DNA from: CAZCJU01 sp964562175
GTDB taxonomy: Bacteria; Bacillota; Clostridia; Oscillospirales; CAG-272
DNA length: 64,000 nt
Assembly: GCA_964562175.1 (NCBI GenBank)
Contig: CAZLRV010000001.1
Coordinates: 1-64,000, forward strand
Direction of reading: 5' to 3'
Program-made: the position numbers and the translations under genes
Shown here: positions 32,022 through 41,481 of the stretch, piece after piece
Layout of the letters: each line of letters begins with the position of its first letter
How positions within the stretch are numbered: position 1 is the first letter of the stretch
The notes under the pieces: generated by a model
The model's input: only the letters and a program-made list of their open reading frames with translations
Database searches by the model: none
What the model was told of the DNA's origin: nothing

Positions 32022-33395
32022 TTATCTTAACCTGCGTTTGCGTTTTTTCTTCTTTTTAAGATATGAGAACAGACCCGATATACAGCCCCAGAGTGCGAGC
32101 AGTGCGACAAATGACAATGCCGCCGCTCTGAATGCGATATTCTCCGTAAGTCTTTCGCTCATATCGAGAAAATACAGTATTTCGTTTCGCTCGACATCCT
32201 CTTTTATCGCAAGCGGAACGGTGAAAAGCCTGTTTCCGTCGTAGGCGACATCGAGTCTACCGACAAGCTGTCCCTTTGTGACAGGTGTATCGAGGCATTT
32301 TTCGTATACTATTACATCATAGTCAAGGTCTTTTTTTACACTGAGTCTTTTCGGAATGTACAGCAAAACGTCGTCCGTCGGCACAAGCTCAACGGTGGTC
32401 TTTGTGGAATTAAAGCGAATGCTCGCCTCGCCGCAAGCTTTTTTCACCGAAACTATTTTCGATATCAAAAAATCGTTTTCGGCGTGCGATATCAGCTTCA
32501 AGGCATCCTCAAAGACGGTAAGTCTTTTGTCCGACTCGGTCGTAACGTAGCCGCCGGTTATTGCGAGAAAATACGTCATATCGTTCTTTTTGAACGATGC
32601 GACGAGGCATTGACCCGCCTCGGCGGTTGAGCCGTAGAGCATTCCCGTAACGTCTGCGGTCTTATAGCGTGTATCTCTGTATCGGCTCAGCAGACAATTT
32701 CTCGTCCAAAGCGTTCGCTCCGAGCTTTTATTCGTTTCGGGTATAATATATCGCTCGCATGAGGTTATCTCCGAAAAGCCCTCTATTTGCGAAGCATATC
32801 TTGCTATCTTAACGGTATCGGAAAGGGTCGTCAGCATTCCGTCCTCATGAAAGCCCGTCACGTTCTTATATGTCGTGTTCGTCGCTCCGGCAAGTCTTGC
32901 GCAGGCATTCATCTCGTCCACGAAATCGCTCACATTGCCCGTATGAAGCCGTGCAAGCGTCAGGGCGGCATCGTTGGCTCCGATGAGCATAACGGCATAT
33001 ATTAGATCCGATATCCTTATTTTTTCACCGAGGTCAAGATTCATCGACAGACCGAACGCACCCTCTATATGCGACGAGGTTATTTCAACCTCCTGTGTCA
33101 GTCTGTCACGATAGAGCTTCAGTGCCACCGCCCCGACCATTACCTTAACGCACGCCCCCGGCTCGATAAGTACTTTATCGTTTACATGATAAAGCACCGT
33201 GTCGGTATCATCACAATAAAGCAATACGTTTTGCGAAAGCGTGGTTATACCGCTGTCATTTGGTATGGTATAGTCGTATATAGTCGCACGAAGCTCGCTC
33301 GGTATCTCCTCTCCCTCCTCCGCACATATTAAAAATGTCGGGGAAAGGAGCAGGATACATAAAATTACCGAAATGTATTTTTTTATCATTTTCAC
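32022..33395 (-). CDS. DacF-like D-Ala-D-Ala carboxypeptidase homologue, catalytic motifs lost
   Basis: A 457-residue peptidase S11 homologue: signal peptide (about 1-25), PBP5-like domain, C-terminal beta domain (about 320-410) and one membrane helix at about 422-444 followed by a Lys/Arg-rich tail. The fold aligns well with DacF, yet all three penicillin-binding motifs are altered. SxxK is Ala81-Cys-Val-Lys84 in EPGACVKVM, SxN is Gly139-Ala-Asn141, and KTG is Val249-Thr-Gly251. The nucleophilic Ser is therefore absent and DD-carboxypeptidase activity is not expected. It may bind peptidoglycan or act as a regulatory pseudoenzyme. The gene is intact and follows glnN by 4 bp. The start is GTG 33395 or ATG 33389. 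Confidence 0.85.
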   Translation of the reverse strand: MKMIKKYISVILCILLLSPTFLICAEEGEEIPSELRATIYDYTIPNDSGITTLSQNVLLYCDDTDTVLYHVNDKVLIEPGACVKVMVGAVALKLYRDRLTQEVEITSSHIEGAFGLSMNLDLGEKIRISDLIYAVMLIGANDAALTLARLHTGNVSDFVDEMNACARLAGATNTTYKNVTGFHEDGMLTTLSDTVKIARYASQIEGFSEITSCERYIIPETNKSSERTLWTRNCLLSRYRDTRYKTADVTGMLYGSTAEAGQCLVASFKKNDMTYFLAITGGYVTTESDKRLTVFEDALKLISHAENDFLISKIVSVKKACGEASIRFNSTKTTVELVPTDDVLLYIPKRLSVKKDLDYDVIVYEKCLDTPVTKGQLVGRLDVAYDGNRLFTVPLAIKEDVERNEILYFLDMSERLTENIAFRAAALSFVALLALWGCISGLFSYLKKKKKRKRRLR

Positions 33396-33399
33396 CGAG

Positions 33400-35490
33400 T
33401 TAATTTACGGAAAAGATAAGCTGTCCGTACGTCGGGTACGACAAATATTCCTCTGCCATAAGAGCCTCCGCCTCGTCTGCCGCCTCTCGCAGCTCTTCCA
33501 TCGCTTTAACGACGTTGGCTCTGTAATATTCGGCTTTTTCGCTTATCACCGTGTACGCTCTCGTCTTTACCAGCTCGTCCTTGAGTACATCGCGTCTGCT
33601 CGTGATCTCGCCCGTCAAAACGGAAAGCTTTTTGAGCAACTCAAGCTCCGGTGTGCAATCAAGCTCGGCGCAAGCCGTTTTCTTTGCGTTTATCTCGTCT
33701 GCCAGCACCTTGGAATATTTAATAACGGAGGGCAAAATGTCTTTATTCACCATGTCAAGCATCGTATAGCCCTCTATCTTGACCACCTTACGGTAGTTTT
33801 CGTACATTATATCGAGTCGGCTCTTCACCTCTGTATGAGAGAATATCCCGAATTTTTCAAACAGCTTTACGTTCTTTTCGCTGTCGAAGTAACGAAGCGC
33901 ATCCGTTGTTGCGGGCAGCTCCAAAAGTCCCCTCCTGCGTGCTTCCTTTACCCATTCCTCACTGTAATTATTGCCGTTGAATATTATCGCCTTATGCTCG
34001 TGTACAGTTCTTCTCAAAAGCTCTCTTATTGCCGCATCAAGGTCGTCCGCTCCCTCAAGCTCGTCCGCAAACTCGCAAAGCGTTTCGGCAAGTATCGTAT
34101 TGAGGGTCGTGTTTGTATCGGCTATCGATGCCGAAGAACCGAGCATACGGAACTCGAATTTGTTGCCCGTAAAAGCAAGCGGCGAGGTTCTGTTCCTGTC
34201 CGTCGTATCACGTCTGAAATGCGGCAATATCTTAACGCCCACCTCAAGCTCCTCACGTGCCTTACCGCAGCTGTCCGTTCCGTTTTCCAGAGCCTCAAGA
34301 ATTGAGGTCAGCTCATCACCTAAAAATATCGAAACTATTGCGGGCGGAGCCTCGGAGGCACCGAGACGGTGGTCGTTTGCCGCACTTGATGCCGATATTC
34401 TGACAAGGTCCTGATGCTCATGCACCGCTTTTATGAAGGCGCAGAGGAAAAGTAAAAACCGTGTGTTGTTTTTTATATCGCGTCCGGCGTTGAAAAGATT
34501 GTCGCCCGTGTCGGTCACAAGACTGTAGTTATTATGCTTGCCGCTTCCGTTTACGCCCTTGAACGGCTTTTCGTGCAAAAGGCATACCATGCCGTAGCGA
34601 CGAGCGACTTTTTTCATTATCTCCATGGTGAGCTGGTTATGGTCGGTGGCAATAGTCGCCGTTGTGAATACCGGGGCTATCTCATGCTGTGCCGGAGCCG
34701 CCTCATTATGCTCGGTCTTTGCGAATATGCCCAGCTTCCACAGCTCCTCGTCAAGGTCGCGCATAAACAGCTTTACACGCTCTTTTATGGTTCCGAAGTA
34801 ATGGTCGTCAAGCTCCTGTCCCTTTGGGGGACGCGCGCCGAACAGAGTTCTGCCCGTGTATATAAGGTCTTTTCTTTTGGCGTACATTTCCTTGTCGATA
34901 AGGAAATACTCCTGCTCCGCACCTACGGAGGGTATTACCCTTGATGCGGGTGTTCCGAACAGCTTGAGCACACGCAAAGCCTGCTTATTCACCGCTTCCA
35001 TTGAACGGAGCAAGGGCGTTTTCATGTCGAGTGCCTCGCCCCCATAGGAGCAGAAAGCCGTCGGTATGCACAGTGTGTCGTCTTTTATAAACGCATAAGA
35101 TGAGGGATCCCATGCCGTATAGCCTCTTGCCTCAAACGTGGCACGCAAGCCGCCGGAGGGAAACGACGATGCATCCGGCTCGCCCTTGATAAGCTCCTTG
35201 CCCGAAAACTCCATTATAACGCCGCCGTCAACGGTAGGCGATATAAAGCTGTCGTGTTTTTCGGCGGTTATTCCCGTCATGGGCTGAAACCAATGAGTAT
35301 AATGCGTTGCGCCCTTGCTCGTTGCCCAATCCTTCATTGCGGCGGCAACTATATTCGCTATCGACGGGTCAAGCGTACTGCCGTCGCTTATGGTCTTTTT
35401 TAACAGCTTGTATGTATCCCTCGGCAATCTCTCGCGCATTACCGCATCGTTGAATACCATACAACCGAAAATTTCAGGTACATTGCCCAT
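33400..35490 (-). CDS. glnN: Glutamine synthetase, type III
   Basis: A 696-residue protein, the usual GSIII length (types I and II are about 450 and 370). The N-terminal part contains the GSIII-specific HWFQPMTGITAEKHDSF block, followed by PSGGLRATFEARGYTAWD, GAEQEYFLID, and NEAAPAQHEIAP. It makes glutamine from glutamate, ammonia and ATP. It sits between thiI (17 bp upstream) and the inactive DacF-like gene, probably on the typA-thiI-glnN transcript. No PII or glnR site is visible. Confidence 0.97.
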   Translation of the reverse strand: MGNVPEIFGCMVFNDAVMRERLPRDTYKLLKKTISDGSTLDPSIANIVAAAMKDWATSKGATHYTHWFQPMTGITAEKHDSFISPTVDGGVIMEFSGKELIKGEPDASSFPSGGLRATFEARGYTAWDPSSYAFIKDDTLCIPTAFCSYGGEALDMKTPLLRSMEAVNKQALRVLKLFGTPASRVIPSVGAEQEYFLIDKEMYAKRKDLIYTGRTLFGARPPKGQELDDHYFGTIKERVKLFMRDLDEELWKLGIFAKTEHNEAAPAQHEIAPVFTTATIATDHNQLTMEIMKKVARRYGMVCLLHEKPFKGVNGSGKHNNYSLVTDTGDNLFNAGRDIKNNTRFLLFLCAFIKAVHEHQDLVRISASSAANDHRLGASEAPPAIVSIFLGDELTSILEALENGTDSCGKAREELEVGVKILPHFRRDTTDRNRTSPLAFTGNKFEFRMLGSSASIADTNTTLNTILAETLCEFADELEGADDLDAAIRELLRRTVHEHKAIIFNGNNYSEEWVKEARRRGLLELPATTDALRYFDSEKNVKLFEKFGIFSHTEVKSRLDIMYENYRKVVKIEGYTMLDMVNKDILPSVIKYSKVLADEINAKKTACAELDCTPELELLKKLSVLTGEITSRRDVLKDELVKTRAYTVISEKAEYYRANVVKAMEELREAADEAEALMAEEYLSYPTYGQLIFSVN

Positions 35491-35507
35491 AACAGCCTAC
35501 ACCTCTC

Positions 35508-36689
35508 TTAATTATCTCCGAATTTAATAAACTCTTTTTCGTAGCCTTCCATAGCCTGCTCTATAAGCGCATCAACGTCTACACGTTTTTCCTCCGCCAG
35601 CACCTTTTCAAGCTCGGGCTTCGTTCTCGGATGTCGGGGGGTAAATACCGTACAGCAATCCTCATATGGCAATATCGATGTCTCGTATGTGTCTATCTTC
35701 CTCGATATTGCGACGATCTCCTCCTTGTCCATTCCTATACAGGGACGGAACACGGGAATATCCACCACGCTGTCGGTAACACATAGAGCCTCCATCGTCT
35801 GACTTGCGACCTGTCCCACGCTCTCGCCCGTTACCAAGGCACGGCATCCGTTTCTTTGTGCGACTTTTTGAGCTATCCTCATCATAAATCTTCTCAAAAG
35901 CAGAGTGAAATAATCCTCGTTGCAGTTCTTTCTCAGCTCCTCCTGTATCCGTGTTACGGGTACGTTATGGAACACTACCTCGCCCTCATATTCCGCAAGT
36001 ATACCTGCAAGTGTTTTTACCTTTTCCAACGCTCTTTCGCTCGTATAAGGGTATGCGCTGAAATGAAGTGCCTCGACCTTAACGCCTCGCTTGCACATCA
36101 TATATCCCGCAACGGGGCTGTCTATACCTCCGGAGAGAAGCAGCATGGCCTTTCCGTTTGAGCCTGTGGGCATACCGCCCGCACCCTTTTCCTGTTCGGG
36201 GTGAATATATGCGGCAAAATCTCTTATCTCAACCCTTATTACCGCCTCCGGCTCATGAACGTCAACACGTATCTCGCCTAACTCATCAAGCACCGCACCG
36301 CCGCACTGCTCGCATATCTGCGGCGAGGTATACGGAAATCTCTTGTCACTGCGTCTTGCCTCGATCTTAAATGTTTTCTTATCGTGCAGATATCGGCGTG
36401 ACGTTTCCTTTACCGCCTCAAGTATTTCATCCATCGTCTTTCCGACCTCTGCCGCACGGCTAAGTGCGGTAAAGCCGAATATTTTTTTACACGCCTCATA
36501 CGCTCCGTCAAGATCGCATTCGTCATTGTTCGGGGAAACGTATACCGTGCTTTGAGCCTTGTACACATCGAAATCGCCGTAGCTCTTTACACGCTGCTTT
36601 ACCTGCTTGAGCAGAGAGCTTTCAAAGGTGCTTTTGTTTGCGCCCTTGAGGATTATTTCCCCGTATTTCATCAGAATTATATACTTCAT
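35508..36689 (-). CDS. thiI: tRNA 4-thiouridine synthase ThiI
   Basis: A 393-residue protein: N-terminal ferredoxin-like and THUMP domains, then the PP-loop ATPase motif LLSGGIDSPVAGYMM near residue 180. It adenylates U8 of tRNA for thiolation, and in some organisms also supplies sulfur for the thiamine thiazole. It ends after the PP-loop domain, lacking the C-terminal rhodanese domain of the E. coli protein, as is usual in Firmicutes. The start overlaps the typA stop by 4 bp. Confidence 0.96.
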   Translation of the reverse strand: MKYIILMKYGEIILKGANKSTFESSLLKQVKQRVKSYGDFDVYKAQSTVYVSPNNDECDLDGAYEACKKIFGFTALSRAAEVGKTMDEILEAVKETSRRYLHDKKTFKIEARRSDKRFPYTSPQICEQCGGAVLDELGEIRVDVHEPEAVIRVEIRDFAAYIHPEQEKGAGGMPTGSNGKAMLLLSGGIDSPVAGYMMCKRGVKVEALHFSAYPYTSERALEKVKTLAGILAEYEGEVVFHNVPVTRIQEELRKNCNEDYFTLLLRRFMMRIAQKVAQRNGCRALVTGESVGQVASQTMEALCVTDSVVDIPVFRPCIGMDKEEIVAISRKIDTYETSILPYEDCCTVFTPRHPRTKPELEKVLAEEKRVDVDALIEQAMEGYEKEFIKFGDN

Positions 36690-38512
36690 TCCGCACTTTT
36701 CCTGTTTATTGTCTTAAGTCTCTGGACGTTGCTCAATATCTTCTTTCTCAATCTTATGCTCTTGGGCGTTACCTCTATAAGCTCGTCATCGGCGATAAAC
36801 TCTATAGCCTCCTCAAGTGAGAATACTATCGGTGTAACGAGTCTCAACGCTTCATCCGCACCCGTCGAACGAACGGCGGTCAAATGCTTCTTTTTGCATA
36901 CGTTTACGGCAATATCTCCGAGCTTGGGCGACATACCGACTATCATTCCCTCGTATACGGGAGTCTGAACGCCTATGAACATAGCGCCTCTGTCCTGTGA
37001 GTTATACAGACCGTAGGAGGTCGATTCTCCGTCCTCCGAGGCGATAAGCGAACCGGTAAAGCGGCGAACGATCTCACCCTTGTACGGCTCATAGCCGTTG
37101 AATATGGAGTTCATTATTCCCTCGCCTCTTGTATCCGTCAAAAGCTCCGAGCGATATCCGATAAGACAACGGGCGGGGATATTATAATCTATTCTCGTTC
37201 TGCTTCCGACTACATTCATCTCAAGCAGCTCGCCCTTTCTGGCACCGAGCTTTTCGATGACCGAGCCGACATATTCCGACGGAACATCCACTTGAACCTT
37301 TTCCATAGGCTCGCATTTAACGCCGTCTATCGTTTTGAACAGCACTCTGGGAGTGGAACAGCAAAGCTCATAGCCCTCACGGCGCATCGTTTCTATAAGT
37401 ATAGACAGGTGCATTTCTCCGCGTCCCATAACTCTGAAGCAATCCGTGGTATCTCCGTCCGTAACACGGAGAGAAACATCCTTCAAAAGCTCCTTATACA
37501 GCCTGTCCCTGAGCTGACGGCTCGTCACGAATTTTCCTTCACGTCCGGCAAAGGGGCTGTCGTTTACCGAAAAGGTCATTTCCATTGTCGGCTCGCTGAC
37601 CTTTACAAACTCAAGCGGCTCAACGCATGAGGTCGATGTCACCGTGTCGCCTATCGTTATATCCTCCGTACCGGAGAAGCAAACGATATCGCCCACGCAA
37701 GCGCTCTCTGCGGGAACACGCTTAAGTCCGTCTATTTGGAACAGCTTTACGATCTTTCCTCTGTGCGCGGCACTTGCCGAATGGAAATTCGATACCATTA
37801 CCTCCTGACCCGACTTTATGCGACCTCTCTCTATTCTGCCTATTCCTATTCTTCCGACGTATTCGTTATAGTCGATAGATGAAACGAGAAGCTGAAGCTC
37901 GCCGTTCTCATCGCCCTCGGGACAAGGAACATGGTGCAATATAGTATCGAAAAGCACCTTAAGGTCTTTTTCCTGCTCATAGGGATTGAGCGATGCCGTA
38001 CCCGCACGACCGTTGCAGAAAATGATAGGCGAATCGAGCTGCTCGTCCGTTGCATCAAGGTCTATAAACAGCTCAAGTACCTCGTCAACGACCTCGTCAA
38101 GACGTGCGTCCGGGCGGTCTATTTTATTTATAACGACGATGACCTTATGACCAAGCTCCAGCGCTCTTTGAAGCACGAATCTCGTTTGGGGCATAGGTCC
38201 CTCTGCCGCATCGACGAGCAGAACGACGCCGTTCACCATCTTAAGTATACGCTCTACCTCACCGCCGAAATCCGCGTGTCCGGGGGTGTCGATTATATTT
38301 ATCTTAACGTCACCGTAATGCACGGCTGTATTTTTTGCAAGTATCGTTATTCCTCTCTCACGCTCAAGTGCGCCCGAATCCATTACACGCTCCTCGGTCA
38401 CTTGATTTTCACGGTATACGCCGCCCTGCTTAAGCATCTGATCTACAAGTGTGGTCTTACCATGGTCAACGTGTGCGATTATTGCCACGTTTCTCAAATC
38501 TTCTCTTTTCAA
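36686..38512 (-). CDS. typA: Translational GTPase TypA/BipA
   Basis: A 608-residue ribosome-binding GTPase of the EF-G-like family: G1 AHVDHGKTTL, G3 DTPGHADF, G4 NKID, then EF-Tu domain 2, domain III and V modules and the TypA-specific C-terminal domain. It supports 50S assembly and stress growth. The start is chosen as TTG 38512, seven bases after AGAGG; a TTG at 38542 would overlap that site. An extended -10 promoter lies at 38546-38554. It overlaps thiI by 4 bp. Confidence 0.96.
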   Translation of the reverse strand: MKREDLRNVAIIAHVDHGKTTLVDQMLKQGGVYRENQVTEERVMDSGALERERGITILAKNTAVHYGDVKINIIDTPGHADFGGEVERILKMVNGVVLLVDAAEGPMPQTRFVLQRALELGHKVIVVINKIDRPDARLDEVVDEVLELFIDLDATDEQLDSPIIFCNGRAGTASLNPYEQEKDLKVLFDTILHHVPCPEGDENGELQLLVSSIDYNEYVGRIGIGRIERGRIKSGQEVMVSNFHSASAAHRGKIVKLFQIDGLKRVPAESACVGDIVCFSGTEDITIGDTVTSTSCVEPLEFVKVSEPTMEMTFSVNDSPFAGREGKFVTSRQLRDRLYKELLKDVSLRVTDGDTTDCFRVMGRGEMHLSILIETMRREGYELCCSTPRVLFKTIDGVKCEPMEKVQVDVPSEYVGSVIEKLGARKGELLEMNVVGSRTRIDYNIPARCLIGYRSELLTDTRGEGIMNSIFNGYEPYKGEIVRRFTGSLIASEDGESTSYGLYNSQDRGAMFIGVQTPVYEGMIVGMSPKLGDIAVNVCKKKHLTAVRSTGADEALRLVTPIVFSLEEAIEFIADDELIEVTPKSIRLRKKILSNVQRLKTINRKSAE

Positions 38513-38545
38513 AATACCAACCTCTTTTATAATAAAATCCAAATA

Positions 38546-38554
38546 ATTATATCA
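38546..38554 (-). promoter_or_regulatory. Extended -10 promoter of typA-thiI-glnN
   Basis: On the minus strand TGATATAAT, an extended -10 with consensus TATAAT, lies about 35 bp before the typA start. The -35 region is weak. Confidence 0.6.
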
Positions 38555-38625
38555 CACATCAAGGTATTTATAAAATTATTTATAAAATATTACTTTTAAC
38601 TTTTTGTAAATTTTAATATCCCGAG

Positions 38626-41358
38626 TTATTGACTACCTTTATCCCGCCGTTTTTTACCGTACACGACAAGTATACACGCTCCCACGCCGAGTACGACAAG
38701 CACCGCCGTGACAACGATAGCGGTAATAACGCTTGAGGTTTTGTCACTGCTTTGACCGCTCGATATTTCATCCGACTCGGAGGAAATATCGCTCTCCGCC
38801 AACTCGTCCTCCGACTTTTCCGAATGCGTATACAAATCAAATTCAATACCGCATTCGCCTGTTGTGATACACGATATTATTATCTCATCTATACGCATAT
38901 CGCCGCACGGCAAGTACACACACACATCATCCGCATCGAGCTTGCATACTCCGTACACCGTTTTCTCTCCGATAAGCTTTATACCAAGCTCGGTTATATT
39001 GTCACGCGACTCGACCGAAAGCGGCAGACAAATACCGCCGTCGGCATTTAGTGCCTCTTTCAAGCTCAGCTTTATATACGAAGCACTCTCTGCGTGATTG
39101 CCGAGCGTTGCCGAAAAGCCGCGCTCATTCGGCGAGCATATCGCACCGCCGCCGACAGCTACGTTTAATGATGTTCTGTTCGACAACGGCTCTGTGCCGT
39201 CCGTGTGCGAGGATAAAACAATATCTTCGTATTCGGTTTTATCATCGATCTCGGTAAATGCACGGCTCAGCTCCTCACGCACGGAAAACTCCACGCCGTC
39301 CTCGCTCACGCTCGGCTTTATCAAACCGATAAGCTTGTCCGTATCGGTCTGCGTTGCCAAGCAAATACACGACACCGCATCATCGTTTTTATATTTATTA
39401 TAAAGCTTTTCATAATCCGACTCAGCCGTTTTTTCGTCGTTCAGCTCCGCATAGACAGTCAACTCCGACACACCGAGCTTTAAGAGCGGGGCTATATCGT
39501 AATCGGGTGAGCCTGTCTCTATACCAACCTTAAACAGTATATCAATACTGTTTTTAAGCGAATACAAGAAATCACATTCGTCTATTCCCTCGTCTGCATC
39601 AAGTATGACCGTCACCTCGGCATTTGCGTTTATGCTCGTCACCGCACAGACGGATGCGCATATCAGATCAACGCATTTTTCCGTATACGCTCCGAAATCC
39701 TCACCTGTGGTGTTATGGTTCAACGGCTCCGAGAGCGTAAACTCGCACACAGTGCCGTATCTTTGAGCAAGAAACGACAGCAGTGAAATATACTTATCCG
39801 CTTTTTCCTCGGACGGGACGCCTCCCGAATATGTGAGCTTGATATTAACGGTACAATTATTCACTTCAAGTGCCGATATTTTTCTGTCAAGCTCCTCAAG
39901 GCTCTCTCTGTCAAGCTTATAACGTCCGCATACGATATCGCCCGTATCCGACAAAAGCGCATCCATGGAAACGGGTACAACGGCTTGCTTGACTCCGACC
40001 TTTATAGCCTCATGTGCCAAGTATACGACCATTCCTTTTTTGCCGTTGCTTTTCGGCTTTTCGTTCTTCCGACCGAATATCGATGTACCCGACGGGAATT
40101 TACAAGTCGTGCTTTTCAGCACAACGCCGCCGCCGACATAGGCTACATAATATTTACTGCATATATCTTTGTTGAATATATCGTCGGTCATCTCTATCGG
40201 CACTTTAAACTCAAATTTTTCGCTCGGTTCAAGCTCTGCGCACGTTTCGTACCTTCCGTCAAGCACGGACAGACGGCACAAAAGCATTTTATCGCAACCG
40301 ACAGGCGGTGTACCCTCTCCCGATACGACAACGGCTCCGCCGGTACATTTGACCTCAAAGCTCTGCCCATCCGAAAGCAATGATTCGGTAAGCTCTATTT
40401 CGTTTATTATTACCTCGCCCCTGTCCTCGCTCTCAAACGCAAGCTTTATTTGCGAAAGGCTCCTCCCCTCGCCAAGTCCCTTTATAAAAAGCCTGTACGT
40501 ATTGTCGCCCACCGCAAGTCGCTCGGTAAACGAATTATTATCTGTACTTTCGCCGTCAAGTGAGTAATACAGCTTAAATTCACCGACTATTTTGCTGTTT
40601 AGCGATATTTTAAGCAGATTTCTGTATTCGTCCGACAAATACGAAAACTTATCGGATATAATATAGCAGTCATTCGAGTTGTTGAACACAGAAAGAGCGT
40701 TTCCGACTCGTTTCAGCTCGCCGCCCTTTACCGTATACTTCATCTCTATCAGCTCCGGTGTTGCGCTGTTTCCTACCTTTCCGCACTTGCACAGATCATC
40801 TATCTTAAAAGAGCAAGCACCGTCGGAGATCAGCTTTATATCTATATATTGCAAATGTGTCGTATCGGACACCTTATCAAGCGACAAAAACACGCCGTAG
40901 GTCACACCGGACGAAATACTTGAGCTGTAGGTATACTTGTCCTTTGTATATATGCTCACTTCAAGCGACATACTGCCGCCGTCGGCGTTGTGAGGTAGGA
41001 TGGCAAACGCAAGTGAGCTTGAGCCTTTTATATCAAGGTGCTTTGTGAACGATATTCTCAGACTGCATTCGCCCGTCGGCGAGTCGGCACACAGCCATCT
41101 CTCCCCCTCAAAGCCGCCCGATGTATCGTAATAAGCCGCCGAGGGCGAAGAAAACACCGTTTTATCTTTTTCAAAACCGTCTATAAGCTCCGTTTGATAT
41201 TCCGCCATTTTGGCATACGTCATATTGGGCATAAGAGTCATTTCATATGCGGCAAAGCCTCGGAATGCGGCAAGCGGTAATATTGAAAGCACGGACAATA
41301 TCATGCATATTACTTTTTTAATATTCATATTTTCACGTTTTTCGCTCTTTATATTCAT
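38626..41358 (-). CDS. Large secreted, C-terminally anchored protein with a DUF5722-like central domain
   Basis: A 910-residue protein, or 900 if ATG 41328 is used. A signal peptide (hydrophobic run to about residue 36), beta-rich regions resembling carbohydrate-binding jelly rolls (about 60-420), a central alpha/beta region (about 440-710) and another beta-rich region (about 720-840) follow. An acidic Ser/Glu linker and a single C-terminal membrane helix with a basic tail (about 877-900) end it. The block starting KKGMVVYLAHEAIKVGVKQA resembles the start of DUF5722, a putative glycosidase-like barrel; this is a tentative match. It is probably displayed at the cell surface for glycan binding or cleavage. 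Neither ATG has a clear ribosome binding site, and the predicted transcript start is at or next to ATG 41358. Confidence 0.6.
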   Translation of the reverse strand: MNIKSEKRENMNIKKVICMILSVLSILPLAAFRGFAAYEMTLMPNMTYAKMAEYQTELIDGFEKDKTVFSSPSAAYYDTSGGFEGERWLCADSPTGECSLRISFTKHLDIKGSSSLAFAILPHNADGGSMSLEVSIYTKDKYTYSSSISSGVTYGVFLSLDKVSDTTHLQYIDIKLISDGACSFKIDDLCKCGKVGNSATPELIEMKYTVKGGELKRVGNALSVFNNSNDCYIISDKFSYLSDEYRNLLKISLNSKIVGEFKLYYSLDGESTDNNSFTERLAVGDNTYRLFIKGLGEGRSLSQIKLAFESEDRGEVIINEIELTESLLSDGQSFEVKCTGGAVVVSGEGTPPVGCDKMLLCRLSVLDGRYETCAELEPSEKFEFKVPIEMTDDIFNKDICSKYYVAYVGGGVVLKSTTCKFPSGTSIFGRKNEKPKSNGKKGMVVYLAHEAIKVGVKQAVVPVSMDALLSDTGDIVCGRYKLDRESLEELDRKISALEVNNCTVNIKLTYSGGVPSEEKADKYISLLSFLAQRYGTVCEFTLSEPLNHNTTGEDFGAYTEKCVDLICASVCAVTSINANAEVTVILDADEGIDECDFLYSLKNSIDILFKVGIETGSPDYDIAPLLKLGVSELTVYAELNDEKTAESDYEKLYNKYKNDDAVSCICLATQTDTDKLIGLIKPSVSEDGVEFSVREELSRAFTEIDDKTEYEDIVLSSHTDGTEPLSNRTSLNVAVGGGAICSPNERGFSATLGNHAESASYIKLSLKEALNADGGICLPLSVESRDNITELGIKLIGEKTVYGVCKLDADDVCVYLPCGDMRIDEIIISCITTGECGIEFDLYTHSEKSEDELAESDISSESDEISSGQSSDKTSSVITAIVVTAVLVVLGVGACILVVYGKKRRDKGSQ

Positions 41359-41364
41359 ACCTCT

Positions 41365-41393
41365 ATTCTATACGATTATTTTTAACATTTCAA
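41365..41393 (-). promoter_or_regulatory. Promoter of the secreted 910-residue protein
   Basis: On the minus strand, TTGAAA (41388-41393) and TAGAAT (41365-41370) with a 17-bp spacer. The expected transcript start is within a few bases of ATG 41358, so the mRNA may be nearly leaderless. Confidence 0.7.
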
Positions 41394-41411
41394 GTATTTA
41401 CAGAAAAGAGC

Positions 41412-41440
41412 TTGAAAAAACGCTTCTTGTGCGATAAAAT
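41412..41440 (+). promoter_or_regulatory. Promoter of the HAD phosphatase gene
   Basis: TTGAAA (41412-41417) and TAAAAT (41435-41440) with a 17-bp spacer, back-to-back with the minus-strand promoter at 41365-41393. Confidence 0.7.
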
Positions 41441-41481
41441 ATGATAAAATACCACGATTTTTACATATATATGAGGTAAAA

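Noticed and set aside
32022..33395. Pseudogene call for the DacF-like gene
   Set aside because: The frame is full length with signal peptide, complete domain order and membrane anchor, so point changes in the motifs are better read as a pseudoenzyme than as gene decay.
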